A stretch of DNA of 64,000 nucleotides from JAAYCI01 sp964370295 (GTDB taxonomy: Bacteria; Bacillota; Clostridia; Oscillospirales; Ruminococcaceae): contig CAYJIR010000009.1 in NCBI GenBank assembly GCA_964370295.1, forward strand, positions 1 to 64,000. Direction: 5' to 3'. Positions 26,459 to 35,995 of this stretch are shown piece after piece; the first letter of the stretch is position 1; the number at the start of each line of letters is the position of its first letter. The translations under genes were made by a program, and so were the position numbers. A model generated the notes under the pieces. The model made no database searches and was not told the DNA's origin. It saw nothing but the letters and a program-made list of their open reading frames with translations.

Positions 26459-28373
26459 ACTGTTTTTCCAGCTCCTTGCGTGTAATTTTTAATAGCACAG
26501 GCCTGCCGTGAGGGCAAAATGGTGGCATATCCCCTTGCAAAATCTGCGTGGCCAAATACATAAGCTGCTCAGGTGGGGTATTATCTCCCCCTTTTATGGC
26601 CGCTCGGCAAGCCATAGAGTGTAGCACCCATTCGATTTTTTGATCTTGCACCTGTTTACCACCATATAAAAGTCCTTTGGCCACATCTAGCAAAAGACCT
26701 TCGATGTCTTCATGGTTCACCTCGGCCGGTACGGCACGCACCAATAGATCTCCGCCACCAAATTCTTCAAGCTCTACGCCACTTTCATACAAAAGTGCCT
26801 CATTTTCTAAAAGCACTGCCTTTTCTGCCCCACCCAAAGGTACCGCCACAGGGCACAAAAGCATTTGTGCCCCTGCATGTTTTCGTTCTCTTTCAAATTT
26901 TTCGTATAAAAGACGCTCGTGGGCCGCATGCTTATCAATGACATATAAAGTATCTTCCCACTGCGCCAGCACATAGGTGGAAAACAGCTGCCCCACATAC
27001 TGCAATTTTGTGCCCACTTTCTCGTCTTGCACCGCATGCTCTGCCATGGTTTGCTGCTGTGGTTGTAGCGGTTCTTCCACTGGGTGCTCTGGCTGTGGCA
27101 GTTCTTTTTCTCTAGAGTTCAGATCTTCCTCTCCCACGTGGATATCCAAACCGTACTGTGGCGTTTGCCTTGGCAAAAAAAACGCCTGCTTGGGTGCCTT
27201 CTCCATGCGGTATGGTATTGCCTGCGCACTGGAATTTAATGTGTTCGCCTCGCTTCCCGCATCTACAGCGGGCCTATTTTTGCTTTGCAAAGACAAAGCC
27301 GTCCCCACAGGGTTTATTTTTTCTGCGGAAGCAATCACACTTTTTGCAGGTTCCGGCTGCGCAAACACAAGCTCGGTTTGCTGCAAATCCCCCTGCGAGA
27401 GTGCCTCTTTTACCGCCGCATATACAGCCGAAAAAACCTCTGCATCGTTTGCAAAACGCACCTCGGTTTTGGCCGGATGCACATTGACATCCAAAAGCTC
27501 CGGCGGCATGGTTACAAAAAGCAAGCAGGCCGGGAAACGTCCTTGCATCAGCCTGCCCCGGTAGGCCTGCTCTAAAGCGGCCATCAGCGTGCGGCTTTTC
27601 ACATAACGTCCATTGATATAAAAATATTGCATGGAACGGCTTTTTCGTCCGGCAGAAGGCAAGGAAATAAAACCATTCACCCTATAGGGAGCTTTGTGAT
27701 AATCCGACTCCACAAGCCCCTTTGTAAACTCTTTTCCCAACACAGCATAAGCCGTGGCTTTTAAATCTCCATAGCCCGGCGTGCAAAACAACTCTTTGCC
27801 ATCTTTACAATACCGCAAGGAAATCTCTGGGTGCGAAAGTGCCAAACGCCCCACCAAATCTGTAACATAGGCCGCTTCACTGGTATCTTTTTTTAAAAAT
27901 TTCATGCGGGCCGGCGTGTTAAAAAACAAATCGCGCACAGAAAAGGTAGTGCCAAACGGGCGCGCAGCCTCTGTATGTTGTTTTTCTTCACCGCCTTCTA
28001 TTTGATACAAACCTGCATCCTCTTGCCCTTGTGCTCGCGTAAGTACTTCCACTTTGGAAACAGCGGCAATAGACGCCAGTGCCTCCCCACGAAAACCCAA
28101 GGTAGCGATGGCCTCCAAATCTTTTTCTGTGCATACCTTGCTTGTGGCATGACGCAGAAAAGCCACCGGCAATTCCGCATAGGCAATACCACAGCCATCA
28201 TCTTGTATACGGATCAGCCGCACGCCACCTTGTTCTATTTCCACTTCCACATGCTTTGCCTTGGCATCCACGGCATTTTCCACCAGCTCTTTAACTACCG
28301 AGGCCGGGCGCTCTACCACCTCGCCCGCAGCAATCAACTCTGCCGTGTGGGCATCCAGCACCTGTATGGGCAT
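26442..28373 (-). CDS. mutL: DNA mismatch repair protein MutL
   Basis: ATPase and nicking endonuclease of mismatch repair, 643 residues from the ATG at 28373 (AAGGAG, spacing 6). GHKL ATPase motifs: 'GEVVERPASVVKELVENAVDA', 'DDGCGI', 'LGFRGEALASI'. The C-terminal dimerisation domain carries a metal-binding endonuclease motif as DKHAAHERLLYE, where the usual Gln after Asp is Lys, plus 'ACRAAIKGGD' and 'CPHGRP'. A Pro/Gln-rich linker joins the halves. It follows mutS by 22 nt. Confidence 0.96.
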   Translation of the reverse strand: MPIQVLDAHTAELIAAGEVVERPASVVKELVENAVDAKAKHVEVEIEQGGVRLIRIQDDGCGIAYAELPVAFLRHATSKVCTEKDLEAIATLGFRGEALASIAAVSKVEVLTRAQGQEDAGLYQIEGGEEKQHTEAARPFGTTFSVRDLFFNTPARMKFLKKDTSEAAYVTDLVGRLALSHPEISLRYCKDGKELFCTPGYGDLKATAYAVLGKEFTKGLVESDYHKAPYRVNGFISLPSAGRKSRSMQYFYINGRYVKSRTLMAALEQAYRGRLMQGRFPACLLFVTMPPELLDVNVHPAKTEVRFANDAEVFSAVYAAVKEALSQGDLQQTELVFAQPEPAKSVIASAEKINPVGTALSLQSKNRPAVDAGSEANTLNSSAQAIPYRMEKAPKQAFFLPRQTPQYGLDIHVGEEDLNSREKELPQPEHPVEEPLQPQQQTMAEHAVQDEKVGTKLQYVGQLFSTYVLAQWEDTLYVIDKHAAHERLLYEKFERERKHAGAQMLLCPVAVPLGGAEKAVLLENEALLYESGVELEEFGGGDLLVRAVPAEVNHEDIEGLLLDVAKGLLYGGKQVQDQKIEWVLHSMACRAAIKGGDNTPPEQLMYLATQILQGDMPPFCPHGRPVLLKITRKELEKQFGRLG

Positions 28374-28395
28374 GGGCTTCTCCTTTCGCACCAAC

Positions 28396-30990
28396 TTATA
28401 ACATGTTTTTTAGCGAGTATAAAAACTGTAATGCTTCTAAAGGGGTAAGGGTTTCTAAATCAGCCATGCGCAGTTTGTCTAAAAGTTCGCTTGGCACGGC
28501 CTCCTGCTGAACCCTGCCCAAAGTATCGAAGTCTAATTGTGTCACAGGCATATTAAGCTTGCTTGTAGCCTCTAGCGCAAGCAGCACCTCTTTTGCGCGC
28601 GACACAACCCCCTCGGGCAGGCCCGCCAATTTTGCCACCTGTATGCCGTAGCTATCATCGGCCGGGCCACGCACAATTCGACGCAAAAAGGTGATATCAT
28701 CCCCACGTTTTTTTACGGCAATGTTATAGTTTTTTACCCCATCTATCGAATTTTCCAAGTCTGTAAGTTCATGATAATGGGTGGCAAACATCGTTTTACA
28801 GCCGGGGCCAATATCGGCATCCGCCATGTACTCTACCACCGCTTGGGCGATGCTCATACCATCAAAAGTAGAGGTGCCCCGCCCAATTTCATCTAAAATC
28901 ACCAAGCTTTTTTGCGTAGCCTCTTGCAAAATTTCGGCCACTTCCGTCATCTCCACCATAAAGGTAGACTTGCCAGCCGCCAAATCATCAAAGGCGCCCA
29001 CACGTGTGAATACCGCATCACACACACCCACAGTGCAACGCTCTGCCGGCACAAAAGAACCAATTTGTGCCAATAGCACAATAAGTGCTGTTTGCCGCAT
29101 ATACGTGGATTTTCCAGCCATATTCGGGCCTGTTATCACCTGCATCCGACTCTGCGCACAATCCAGCTTGGCATCATTGGGAACAAAAGGGGTTGTCTTT
29201 TGCATTTTTTCCACCACAGGATGGCGCCCTTGTACAATATCTACCAAATCGCCCTCGTTAACAATCGGCCGCACGTAACGCCCGGCTACCGCCACTTGGG
29301 CAAGACAAGCCAACACATCCACCTGCGCTAGGGCATCTGCCGTTTTTTGGATGCGCACCTGCGCTTGCCCCACCTGCTGTAGCAAAACATGATATAATTC
29401 ACGCTCCAGCACCACCAATTGCTCACCCGCGCGCAAAATGCGTGTTTCCAGACTTTTCAATTCTTCTGTGATATAGCGTTCTCCGCCGGTTAGTGTTTGT
29501 TTTCGCACAAAATGCTGCGGCACCTGATGTGTAAAAGATTTACTCACCTCAATATAGTATCCAAACACCTTATTAAAACCAATTTTAAGGGTTCTTATAC
29601 CGGTTTCTTCCTTTAAACGTGCCTCAATTTCTGCCAAAAGGCGCGTGCCACCACTATGAATATCACGCAGTTCATCCACATCATTAGAAAAACCCTCTCG
29701 GATATAGCCACCGTCTTTTAAAACAGCGGGAGGATCTTGTGCAAGGGTATCGAAAATGGTTTGCGCCACATCATGCAAAGGGTCCAGTTCTTGGCATAGT
29801 TCTTGTATTTTGGGGCAAGAAAACACCTGCAAACGTTGCAATAGCCCCGGCAAACGCAGGCAAGTGCCTGCAAGTGCTGTTAGCTCACGCGGGGTGGCCG
29901 TGCCAAACACCACACGTGTTAAAAGACGCTCTAAATCAAACACATGCCCCAACTCTTCGCAAAGCTCCAGGCGCTGTACTGTTTTTGTTGCAAGTTCTTC
30001 CACAGCATCTAATCGTGCATTAATTGCAAACGAGCTAAGCAAAGGGCGCTCTACCCAGTGGCGTAGCAAGCGTTTTCCCATGGCCGTTTGTGTTTGGTCT
30101 AAAACCCAAAGCAAACTGCCTTTTTTTTCTTTACCACGCAAAGTTTCCAGCAGCTCTAAATTGGCTGTGCTGGTAAGAGGCAAGCTCATATAGTGGGCAC
30201 TTTGCTCGCAACGAAGATATTGTAAACGATCTACCCCTGTTTTTTGCGTGCGATACAAATAACAAAGCAAAGCCCCTAAAACAACTTGACATTCCTCAGC
30301 TTGTGCCGTTTGCCGCTGTGCACCAAAATGTCTGGCGAGCAAATGACCTGTTTTTTCCAAAAGAAAATCCTCATCATCCAAAAGGTCTACACTCACCCGG
30401 TCTGCCAGTTGTTCTTTTATAAAATCGGTGACAGCTTTGTGCTTTAATATTTCGCTGTTAAACAATATTTCGCTGGGATAAAAACGTGATAATTCGCCGC
30501 AAATTAATTTATCAATGCCCTGCCCCCCCAAAGTCATCACATGGGCACAGCCCGTGGAAATGTCGGCAAAACAAAGTTCGGCACGGCTATCTTGTATATA
30601 AATACACGCTATGTAATTGTTGCGGTCGTCTTCCAGCATCGAACTTTCCACCACGGTACCCGGCGTAACCACACGCACTACCTCTCGCCGCACCAGTCCC
30701 TTGGCTAGGGCCGCATCCTCTGTTTGCTCACAAATAGCAACTTTATAACCTTTTTCAATCAGACGCTTTGTATATGCCTCGGCTGAATGGTGCGGTACAC
30801 CACACATAGGTGCCCGCTCTTCTAGGCCAAAATCCTTACCCGTTAAGGTAAGCTCTAGTTCTTTTGAAGCCAAAACAGCATCGTCAAAGAACATCTCATA
30901 AAAATCCCCCACACGAAAAAAGAGGATTCTATCCTTGTTTTGTTCTTTTATATCAAGATATTGCGCCAGCATGGGGGATGCTTTTGCCAT
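28396..30990 (-). CDS. mutS: DNA mismatch repair protein MutS
   Basis: Mismatch sensor, 864 residues. The mismatch-binding N terminus has 'FFRVGDFYEMFFDDA' with the Phe-x-Glu motif as F-Y-E, and the ATPase domain has Walker A 'GPNMAGKSTYMRQ', 'LILVILDEIGRGTSTFDG'-type Walker B and 'FATHYHELTDL'. RBS GAGGAG is present. It heads a mutS-mutL-miaA block that continues the uvrB-uvrA-miaB-ylbF run. Confidence 0.97.
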   Translation of the reverse strand: MAKASPMLAQYLDIKEQNKDRILFFRVGDFYEMFFDDAVLASKELELTLTGKDFGLEERAPMCGVPHHSAEAYTKRLIEKGYKVAICEQTEDAALAKGLVRREVVRVVTPGTVVESSMLEDDRNNYIACIYIQDSRAELCFADISTGCAHVMTLGGQGIDKLICGELSRFYPSEILFNSEILKHKAVTDFIKEQLADRVSVDLLDDEDFLLEKTGHLLARHFGAQRQTAQAEECQVVLGALLCYLYRTQKTGVDRLQYLRCEQSAHYMSLPLTSTANLELLETLRGKEKKGSLLWVLDQTQTAMGKRLLRHWVERPLLSSFAINARLDAVEELATKTVQRLELCEELGHVFDLERLLTRVVFGTATPRELTALAGTCLRLPGLLQRLQVFSCPKIQELCQELDPLHDVAQTIFDTLAQDPPAVLKDGGYIREGFSNDVDELRDIHSGGTRLLAEIEARLKEETGIRTLKIGFNKVFGYYIEVSKSFTHQVPQHFVRKQTLTGGERYITEELKSLETRILRAGEQLVVLERELYHVLLQQVGQAQVRIQKTADALAQVDVLACLAQVAVAGRYVRPIVNEGDLVDIVQGRHPVVEKMQKTTPFVPNDAKLDCAQSRMQVITGPNMAGKSTYMRQTALIVLLAQIGSFVPAERCTVGVCDAVFTRVGAFDDLAAGKSTFMVEMTEVAEILQEATQKSLVILDEIGRGTSTFDGMSIAQAVVEYMADADIGPGCKTMFATHYHELTDLENSIDGVKNYNIAVKKRGDDITFLRRIVRGPADDSYGIQVAKLAGLPEGVVSRAKEVLLALEATSKLNMPVTQLDFDTLGRVQQEAVPSELLDKLRMADLETLTPLEALQFLYSLKNML

Positions 30991-31037
30991 GCATTTTCAC
31001 TCCTCTTGCTCTTTCCAAAATAACGTGTAAAAAAGCC

Positions 31038-31229
31038 TCACTCTAAAAAACACTGCCGACAAAACAGGGGCTTTGCAAAAACATGCTCATTTCCCAAAGT
31101 TACACAGGGCAACCTTTTGCGGCAAATCAAGCATGCATTTGTGAAGTCGACCTTGTCAACAGCGCCTTTGTTTATCGGTTTTGTATGCCCGCCATGGCCT
31201 TTTAGGAACAGCCCCCACAAGAACCGCAA
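31038..31229 (-). CDS. Possible small zinc-ribbon protein
   Basis: A 63-codon frame overlapping the end of ylbF by 28 nt and ending 47 nt before mutS. The C-terminal half looks like a real protein: 'ACLICRKRLPC' then 'GNEHVFAKPLFCRQCF', that is C-x2-C, a spacer, and C-x2-C, a zinc-ribbon pattern. The start is unclear: TTG at 31229 or TTG at 31220, neither with a strong RBS, so translation may depend on coupling to ylbF. It could also be the decayed end of a longer protein. Confidence 0.4.
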   Translation of the reverse strand: MRFLWGLFLKGHGGHTKPINKGAVDKVDFTNACLICRKRLPCVTLGNEHVFAKPLFCRQCFLE

Positions 31230-31618
31230 CTACCACCGCAAGCTGCTTCGGGCATTGGTTTTTCAACCTGCATGGGGTCTTGCCCGTCTACAGCTGCATT
31301 CAAAACAGCGTTCACATAAAGCATAAACTCTTCTATTTCATCTTTTGCCAGGTTATATGCCTGCATGTTTTGGTTTTGCATAATGCGTGCATACAAGCCA
31401 TTTATTTTCTCGTGCAAAGCATCAATACGCTCTTCACTTGCCTCATCTTTTTCCATTTCATTATTTAAATCTAGCCTTGCCAAGTTAAAATCTCCCAGCA
31501 TGGTTTGCAGTTCTGCATCTTCGTCGTTAGCCTTTCTAGCCGCCAACATATTTTGATAGCAGACCTCTTGCTGAAAAGCCAGCGCCGCCTCTTTAAATTT
31601 TTTAATTGCCTGTTCCAT
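31202..31618 (-). CDS. ylbF: YlbF-family regulator
   Basis: Small helical protein; in B. subtilis YlbF works with YmcA and YaaT as a factor for RNase Y processing, sporulation and competence, and the complex carries Fe-S clusters. The protein here has 138 residues from the ATG at 31618 (AAGGAG, spacing 6). It is helical with 'AIKKFKEAALAFQQ' and ends in a Cys/Gly-rich tail, CGGSCGSCGGCS, four cysteines that could bind a metal or cluster. It lies between miaB and mutS. Confidence 0.8.
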   Translation of the reverse strand: MEQAIKKFKEAALAFQQEVCYQNMLAARKANDEDAELQTMLGDFNLARLDLNNEMEKDEASEERIDALHEKINGLYARIMQNQNMQAYNLAKDEIEEFMLYVNAVLNAAVDGQDPMQVEKPMPEAACGGSCGSCGGCS

Positions 31619-31648
31619 TCGCATCTCCTTTTTTGTTTTAAAGGCCTC

Positions 31649-33028
31649 TTACACCAGCTCTCCTGCCAGCATAGCCCCTTTCAACTCTTTTACACATACT
31701 TTCACAAAACTACCGGCCTTTATATCTTGCGCAGGCACTTCACACAGCATGTTGTTGTCTAGCCTTGCTGCCACACAACCCTCTGTGCGTGCCGGGCCCT
31801 CTACCAAGGCCGTAAAACATTGCCCCAGCCATGGCTGAGCCAGCCTTTGCAATATGTCTTGCTGTGTTTCCAATATCTGTGCAATACGCTGGCTTTTTTC
31901 TGCATGGGGGGTTGCATCCGGCAATTCCGCAGCTTTTGTGCCTGGTCTTTTAGAATAAATAAAGGTGAAAAGCTGGGTGAACTCCACTTGTTTTATCAGG
32001 CGCAAAGTATCCTCAAAATCTTGTTCGCTCTCCCCGGGAAAGCCCACCATGATATCGGAAGAAAAGGTCATCTCCGGGCATTGCTCTTTGGCATAGCGGA
32101 TAAGCCCCAAATACTCTTCCGCCGTATAGTTGCGGTTCATTCTCGCCAATATATCGTTAGACCCAGACTGCACAGGCAAGTGTAAGTGTTTACACAAGGC
32201 CTTATTTTGCACCATGGTGTCTATCATTTTGCGCGTGGCATCTTTGGGATGGCTCGTCATAAAGCGCACTTTATAATCGCCCGGTGTCTCACACAAAAGG
32301 CCTAACAAATCACTAAAATCTATTGTTTCCGCAAGGCCTTTTCCGTAGGAATTCACATTTTGGCCCAAAAGAGTTATCTCTTTATAGCCCTTTTCCACCA
32401 AACCATGAAACTCTTTTATAATATCAGCCGAAGCACGGCTACGCTCTTTGCCACGTACCAAGGGCACAATGCAATAAGAACAATGATTATCACACCCATA
32501 CATGATGGGCAAAAAAGCCTTCGTATCAGAATCTCTTTGCAAGGGAACTTCTTCCACAACCTCTTCGCGAAGCGGTGGTAAACGCAGGGCGCGTTTCCTT
32601 GTGCTAAGCCGCTCTGCCAAAATTTGCGGCAATAAATCTGCGGCATTGGTTCCCAAAATTAAATCCACATAAGGATAACTGCGACGCAATTTATCCACGG
32701 TACTTTTTTCCTCGGCCATGCACCCGCAAACACCTATAACCAAACTTGATTTTTTCTCTTTAAGGGTTTTTAATGCCCCTAAATTTCCATACATGCGTTG
32801 TTCTGCATGCTCGCGCACCGCACATGTATTAAATAAGATCAAATCGGCCTCTGCCGGTTTTTCGGTGATAGCAAACCCCACATCCAGCAATACGCCTTTC
32901 AGCCTTTCACCATCGTTTACACTCTGTTGGCAACCAAAACTGCGCACATAAGCCATGGGCCTTTCCCGATAATACGCCCGTAAAACCTCTTCTGTGCGCT
33001 CGTTTTTTTGATATTCTACTCGATTCAC
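31649..33028 (-). CDS. miaB: tRNA-2-methylthio-N6-dimethylallyladenosine synthase
   Basis: Radical SAM methylthiotransferase acting after MiaA at A37. N-terminal UPF0004 domain with cysteines in 'SFGCQQSVNDGE', 'NTCAVREHAEQ' and 'GVCGCMAEE'; radical SAM CxxxCxxC in 'GCDNHCSYCIVP'; C-terminal TRAM domain. I choose the GTG at 33028 (AAAGG 7 nt upstream; 459 residues, normal length). An in-frame ATG at 33067 would leave only about a 12-nt leader from the predicted promoter and has no RBS. Confidence 0.93.
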   Translation of the reverse strand: MNRVEYQKNERTEEVLRAYYRERPMAYVRSFGCQQSVNDGERLKGVLLDVGFAITEKPAEADLILFNTCAVREHAEQRMYGNLGALKTLKEKKSSLVIGVCGCMAEEKSTVDKLRRSYPYVDLILGTNAADLLPQILAERLSTRKRALRLPPLREEVVEEVPLQRDSDTKAFLPIMYGCDNHCSYCIVPLVRGKERSRASADIIKEFHGLVEKGYKEITLLGQNVNSYGKGLAETIDFSDLLGLLCETPGDYKVRFMTSHPKDATRKMIDTMVQNKALCKHLHLPVQSGSNDILARMNRNYTAEEYLGLIRYAKEQCPEMTFSSDIMVGFPGESEQDFEDTLRLIKQVEFTQLFTFIYSKRPGTKAAELPDATPHAEKSQRIAQILETQQDILQRLAQPWLGQCFTALVEGPARTEGCVAARLDNNMLCEVPAQDIKAGSFVKVCVKELKGAMLAGELV

Positions 33029-33086
33029 TTTCGCGCCTTTATCCTTCCCAGAACCCTTTGAGCCCATAACGAAATCTGCTACTATT

Positions 33087-33115
33087 ATTATACTCGAATA
33101 TGGCCACACTTACAA
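33087..33115 (-). promoter_or_regulatory. Promoter of miaB
   Basis: Minus-strand TTGTAA (33110-33115), 17-nt spacer and a perfect TATAAT (33087-33092). The -35 box touches the uvrA stop, so miaB and the genes after it can be transcribed apart from uvrBA. Confidence 0.6.
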
Positions 33116-33116
33116 G

Positions 33117-35942
33117 TTATTTCAAAAGCAAAGGGGCTAAGTAGCTTCCTGTAAACGAAGTTTTTGTTTTTGCCACTTCTTCCGGGGTTCCTTGCGCCAC
33201 CACTTCCCCACCCTCGCTTCCACCCTCTGGGCCAAGATCTATTACATAATCGGCACATTTGATAACATCTAAGTTATGTTCTATCACTATAACCGTGTTG
33301 CCGGCTTGCACCAATTTATCCAGCACTTTCAGCAATTTGCTCACATCTTCAATATGCAATCCTGTGGTGGGTTCATCTAAAATATACACAGTTTGCCCCG
33401 TGCTACGCTTAGACAATTCCAGCGCCAACTTTACACGCTGCGCCTCACCACCGGACAGGGTTGTAGCACTTTGTCCCAAACGAATGTAGCCAAGGCCCAC
33501 ATCCACCAGGGTTTGAATTTTTCGGTGTATTTTCGGGATGTTTTCAAAAAACGCCGCCGCTTCTTCTGCTGTCATTTCCAAAATATCTCGTATATTTTTA
33601 TCACGGTATCGCACTTCTAAGGTTTCGCGGTTGTATCTAGCCCCTTTGCACACTTCACAGGGCACATAAATATCCGGCAAAAAGTGCATCTCAATTTTTA
33701 AAATACCGTCACCCTCACAGGCCTCACAACGCCCTCCTTTGACATTAAAAGAAAAACGTCCGGGGCCATATCCACGCATCTTGGCCTCTTGTGTTTGGGC
33801 AAACAAACTGCGGATATCGGTGAACACCCCTGTGTATGTGGCCGGGTTCGAGCGCGGCGTGCGCCCAATGGGGCTTTGGTCGATACCAATCACCTTATCC
33901 ACCCATTCTACGCCATGTATGGCTTCGTGTTTACCGGCAAAAACACGCGCACCATTGAGACTTTTCGCCAAATGTTTATATAATATCTCGTTTACTAGTG
34001 AGGATTTTCCAGATCCCGAAATACCGGTCACACAACTCATCACCCCCAGCGGGAAATCCACGGTGATGTTTTTAAGGTTATTTTCTGTGGCGCCCGCTAC
34101 CTGCAGGCTATGCCCATTGCCACTTCGACGTTTTTTGGGTACTTTAATTTTCTTCTTTCCGCTTAGATACTGCCCGGTGAGGCTGTTTTTGGCACGTTCT
34201 ATGTCTTGCAAGCTCCCCGCGGCCACAAGTTCCCCACCATGCACACCTGCACCCGGGCCGATATCCACAATGTAATCGGCCGCGCGCATGGTGTCTTCGT
34301 CGTGCTCTACCACGATAAGTGTGTTGCCCAAATCTCGCAGGCGCAACAAAGTAGCAATCAACTTGGCATTGTCACGCTGATGCAGGCCGATGCTGGGCTC
34401 GTCCAGAACATATAGCACCCCCGTAAGCGCGCTGCCAATTTGTGTTGCCAAACGAATGCGCTGGCTTTCCCCACCAGAAAGACTGCCCGCTGCACGAGAA
34501 AGCGTGAGATATCGCAAACCCACACTTTGCAAAAAACCCAAACGCTCTTTAATCTCTTTTAGCACACCGTCACCGATAAGGTGCTCGCGTTCGTTCAAAG
34601 TTACTGCATCAAAAAACTCCAGTGTTTCTAACACACTTTTATCTGTCAAACTGCTGATATTAATGCCACCCACTGTAACAGCCAAACTGGTCGGTTTTAA
34701 ACGCTGCCCATGGCAAGTGGGACACTTTACACCACGCATACATTGCGCAATTTCCTCACGCATCCATTCGCTATTGCTTTCGCGAAAACGGCGCTCTAGG
34801 TTTGGTATCACACCCTCAAAATCGGTGTTGTACACGCCGGAGCCAAACTCATTTTCGCGGTACAATTTCATTTTTTTCCCTTTTGTACCATATAAAATGG
34901 CATCTACCGCTTCCTCACTCATGTCTTGAACCGGCGTATCCAGTGTAAATCCATATTGTTCTGCAAGACCCAAAAAATACATCTCGCTAATAGAACCCTC
35001 GGCATAGTGCCAGCCGCTGGCCTTCACCGCTTTTTCGCGCAAAGAAAGCGCTTTATTGGGGATGATGATATCCGGATCCACCTGCATGAACGTGCCAAGG
35101 CCCGTACAGGTTTCACACGCACCAAAGGGGTTGTTAAACGAAAACATACGTGGGCTTAGCTCTTCCACCGAGCTTCCATGTTCGGGGCAGGCATAGCTTT
35201 GACTAAAGTGAAGCTCCTCGCCATCCACAACGTCAATACCGACCAATCCCCCTGTTAAGCTGCTGGCCGTCTCCATGGAATCGGCCAGCCGGCTACGTAT
35301 ATCTTCATTCATAACAAGACGATCCACCACTATGTCTACACTGTGTTTTTTGTTTTTATCTAAAGAAATTTCCTCTTCCAAATCGTACAAAGAACCGTCC
35401 ACACGCACACGCGCGTAACCGCCGCGCCGCGCCGCTTCAAACTCTTTTTGCTGGGTGCCCTTGCGCAAGCGTACCACGGGGGCCAACACCATAAAACGAG
35501 TCCCCTCTGGCAATTTCATCACTTCGTCCACCATTTGGTCTACGGTTTGTTGGCAAATTTCTTTGCCACACACGGGGCAGTGCACCACGCCGATGCGCGC
35601 ATATAAAAGGCGCAGATAATCGTAAATTTCTGTCACAGTTCCCACCGTGGAGCGAGGGTTCTTGCTGGTGGTGCGTTGGTCTATAGAAATGGCCGGACTA
35701 AGGCCCTGAATGTCGTCTACATCGGGTTTTTCCATTTGCCCCAAAAATTGGCGCGCATAGCTGGACAAGCTTTCCACATAGCGACGCTGGCCATCGGCAT
35801 AGATGGTGTCGAAAGCCAGAGACGACTTGCCCGATCCGGAAAGTCCTGTCATCACAATCAGCTTGTCACGCGGCAGGGTTAGATTAATATTTTTTAAGTT
35901 GTGTTCTCTTGCACCTTTGATTACAATTTTATCGCTGGCCAC
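33117..35942 (-). CDS. uvrA: Excinuclease ABC subunit A
   Basis: Damage-recognition ATPase of nucleotide excision repair, 941 residues. Two ABC modules: Walker A 'GLSGSGKSSLAFDT' near the N terminus and 'GISGSGKSSLVNEIL' in the second half, signatures 'LSGGESQRIRLA' and 'LSGGEAQRVKLA'. Zinc-finger cysteines are visible in 'CPVCGKEI' and in 'CEACEGDG' with 'CEVCKG'. It follows uvrB by 53 nt in the usual B-A order. Confidence 0.97.
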   Translation of the reverse strand: MASDKIVIKGAREHNLKNINLTLPRDKLIVMTGLSGSGKSSLAFDTIYADGQRRYVESLSSYARQFLGQMEKPDVDDIQGLSPAISIDQRTTSKNPRSTVGTVTEIYDYLRLLYARIGVVHCPVCGKEICQQTVDQMVDEVMKLPEGTRFMVLAPVVRLRKGTQQKEFEAARRGGYARVRVDGSLYDLEEEISLDKNKKHSVDIVVDRLVMNEDIRSRLADSMETASSLTGGLVGIDVVDGEELHFSQSYACPEHGSSVEELSPRMFSFNNPFGACETCTGLGTFMQVDPDIIIPNKALSLREKAVKASGWHYAEGSISEMYFLGLAEQYGFTLDTPVQDMSEEAVDAILYGTKGKKMKLYRENEFGSGVYNTDFEGVIPNLERRFRESNSEWMREEIAQCMRGVKCPTCHGQRLKPTSLAVTVGGINISSLTDKSVLETLEFFDAVTLNEREHLIGDGVLKEIKERLGFLQSVGLRYLTLSRAAGSLSGGESQRIRLATQIGSALTGVLYVLDEPSIGLHQRDNAKLIATLLRLRDLGNTLIVVEHDEDTMRAADYIVDIGPGAGVHGGELVAAGSLQDIERAKNSLTGQYLSGKKKIKVPKKRRSGNGHSLQVAGATENNLKNITVDFPLGVMSCVTGISGSGKSSLVNEILYKHLAKSLNGARVFAGKHEAIHGVEWVDKVIGIDQSPIGRTPRSNPATYTGVFTDIRSLFAQTQEAKMRGYGPGRFSFNVKGGRCEACEGDGILKIEMHFLPDIYVPCEVCKGARYNRETLEVRYRDKNIRDILEMTAEEAAAFFENIPKIHRKIQTLVDVGLGYIRLGQSATTLSGGEAQRVKLALELSKRSTGQTVYILDEPTTGLHIEDVSKLLKVLDKLVQAGNTVIVIEHNLDVIKCADYVIDLGPEGGSEGGEVVAQGTPEEVAKTKTSFTGSYLAPLLLK

Positions 35943-35995
35943 TTCTTGTCTCCTTATCTAAAACGCACCTTGAAGTGCGCCATTTTCCTAAATCA

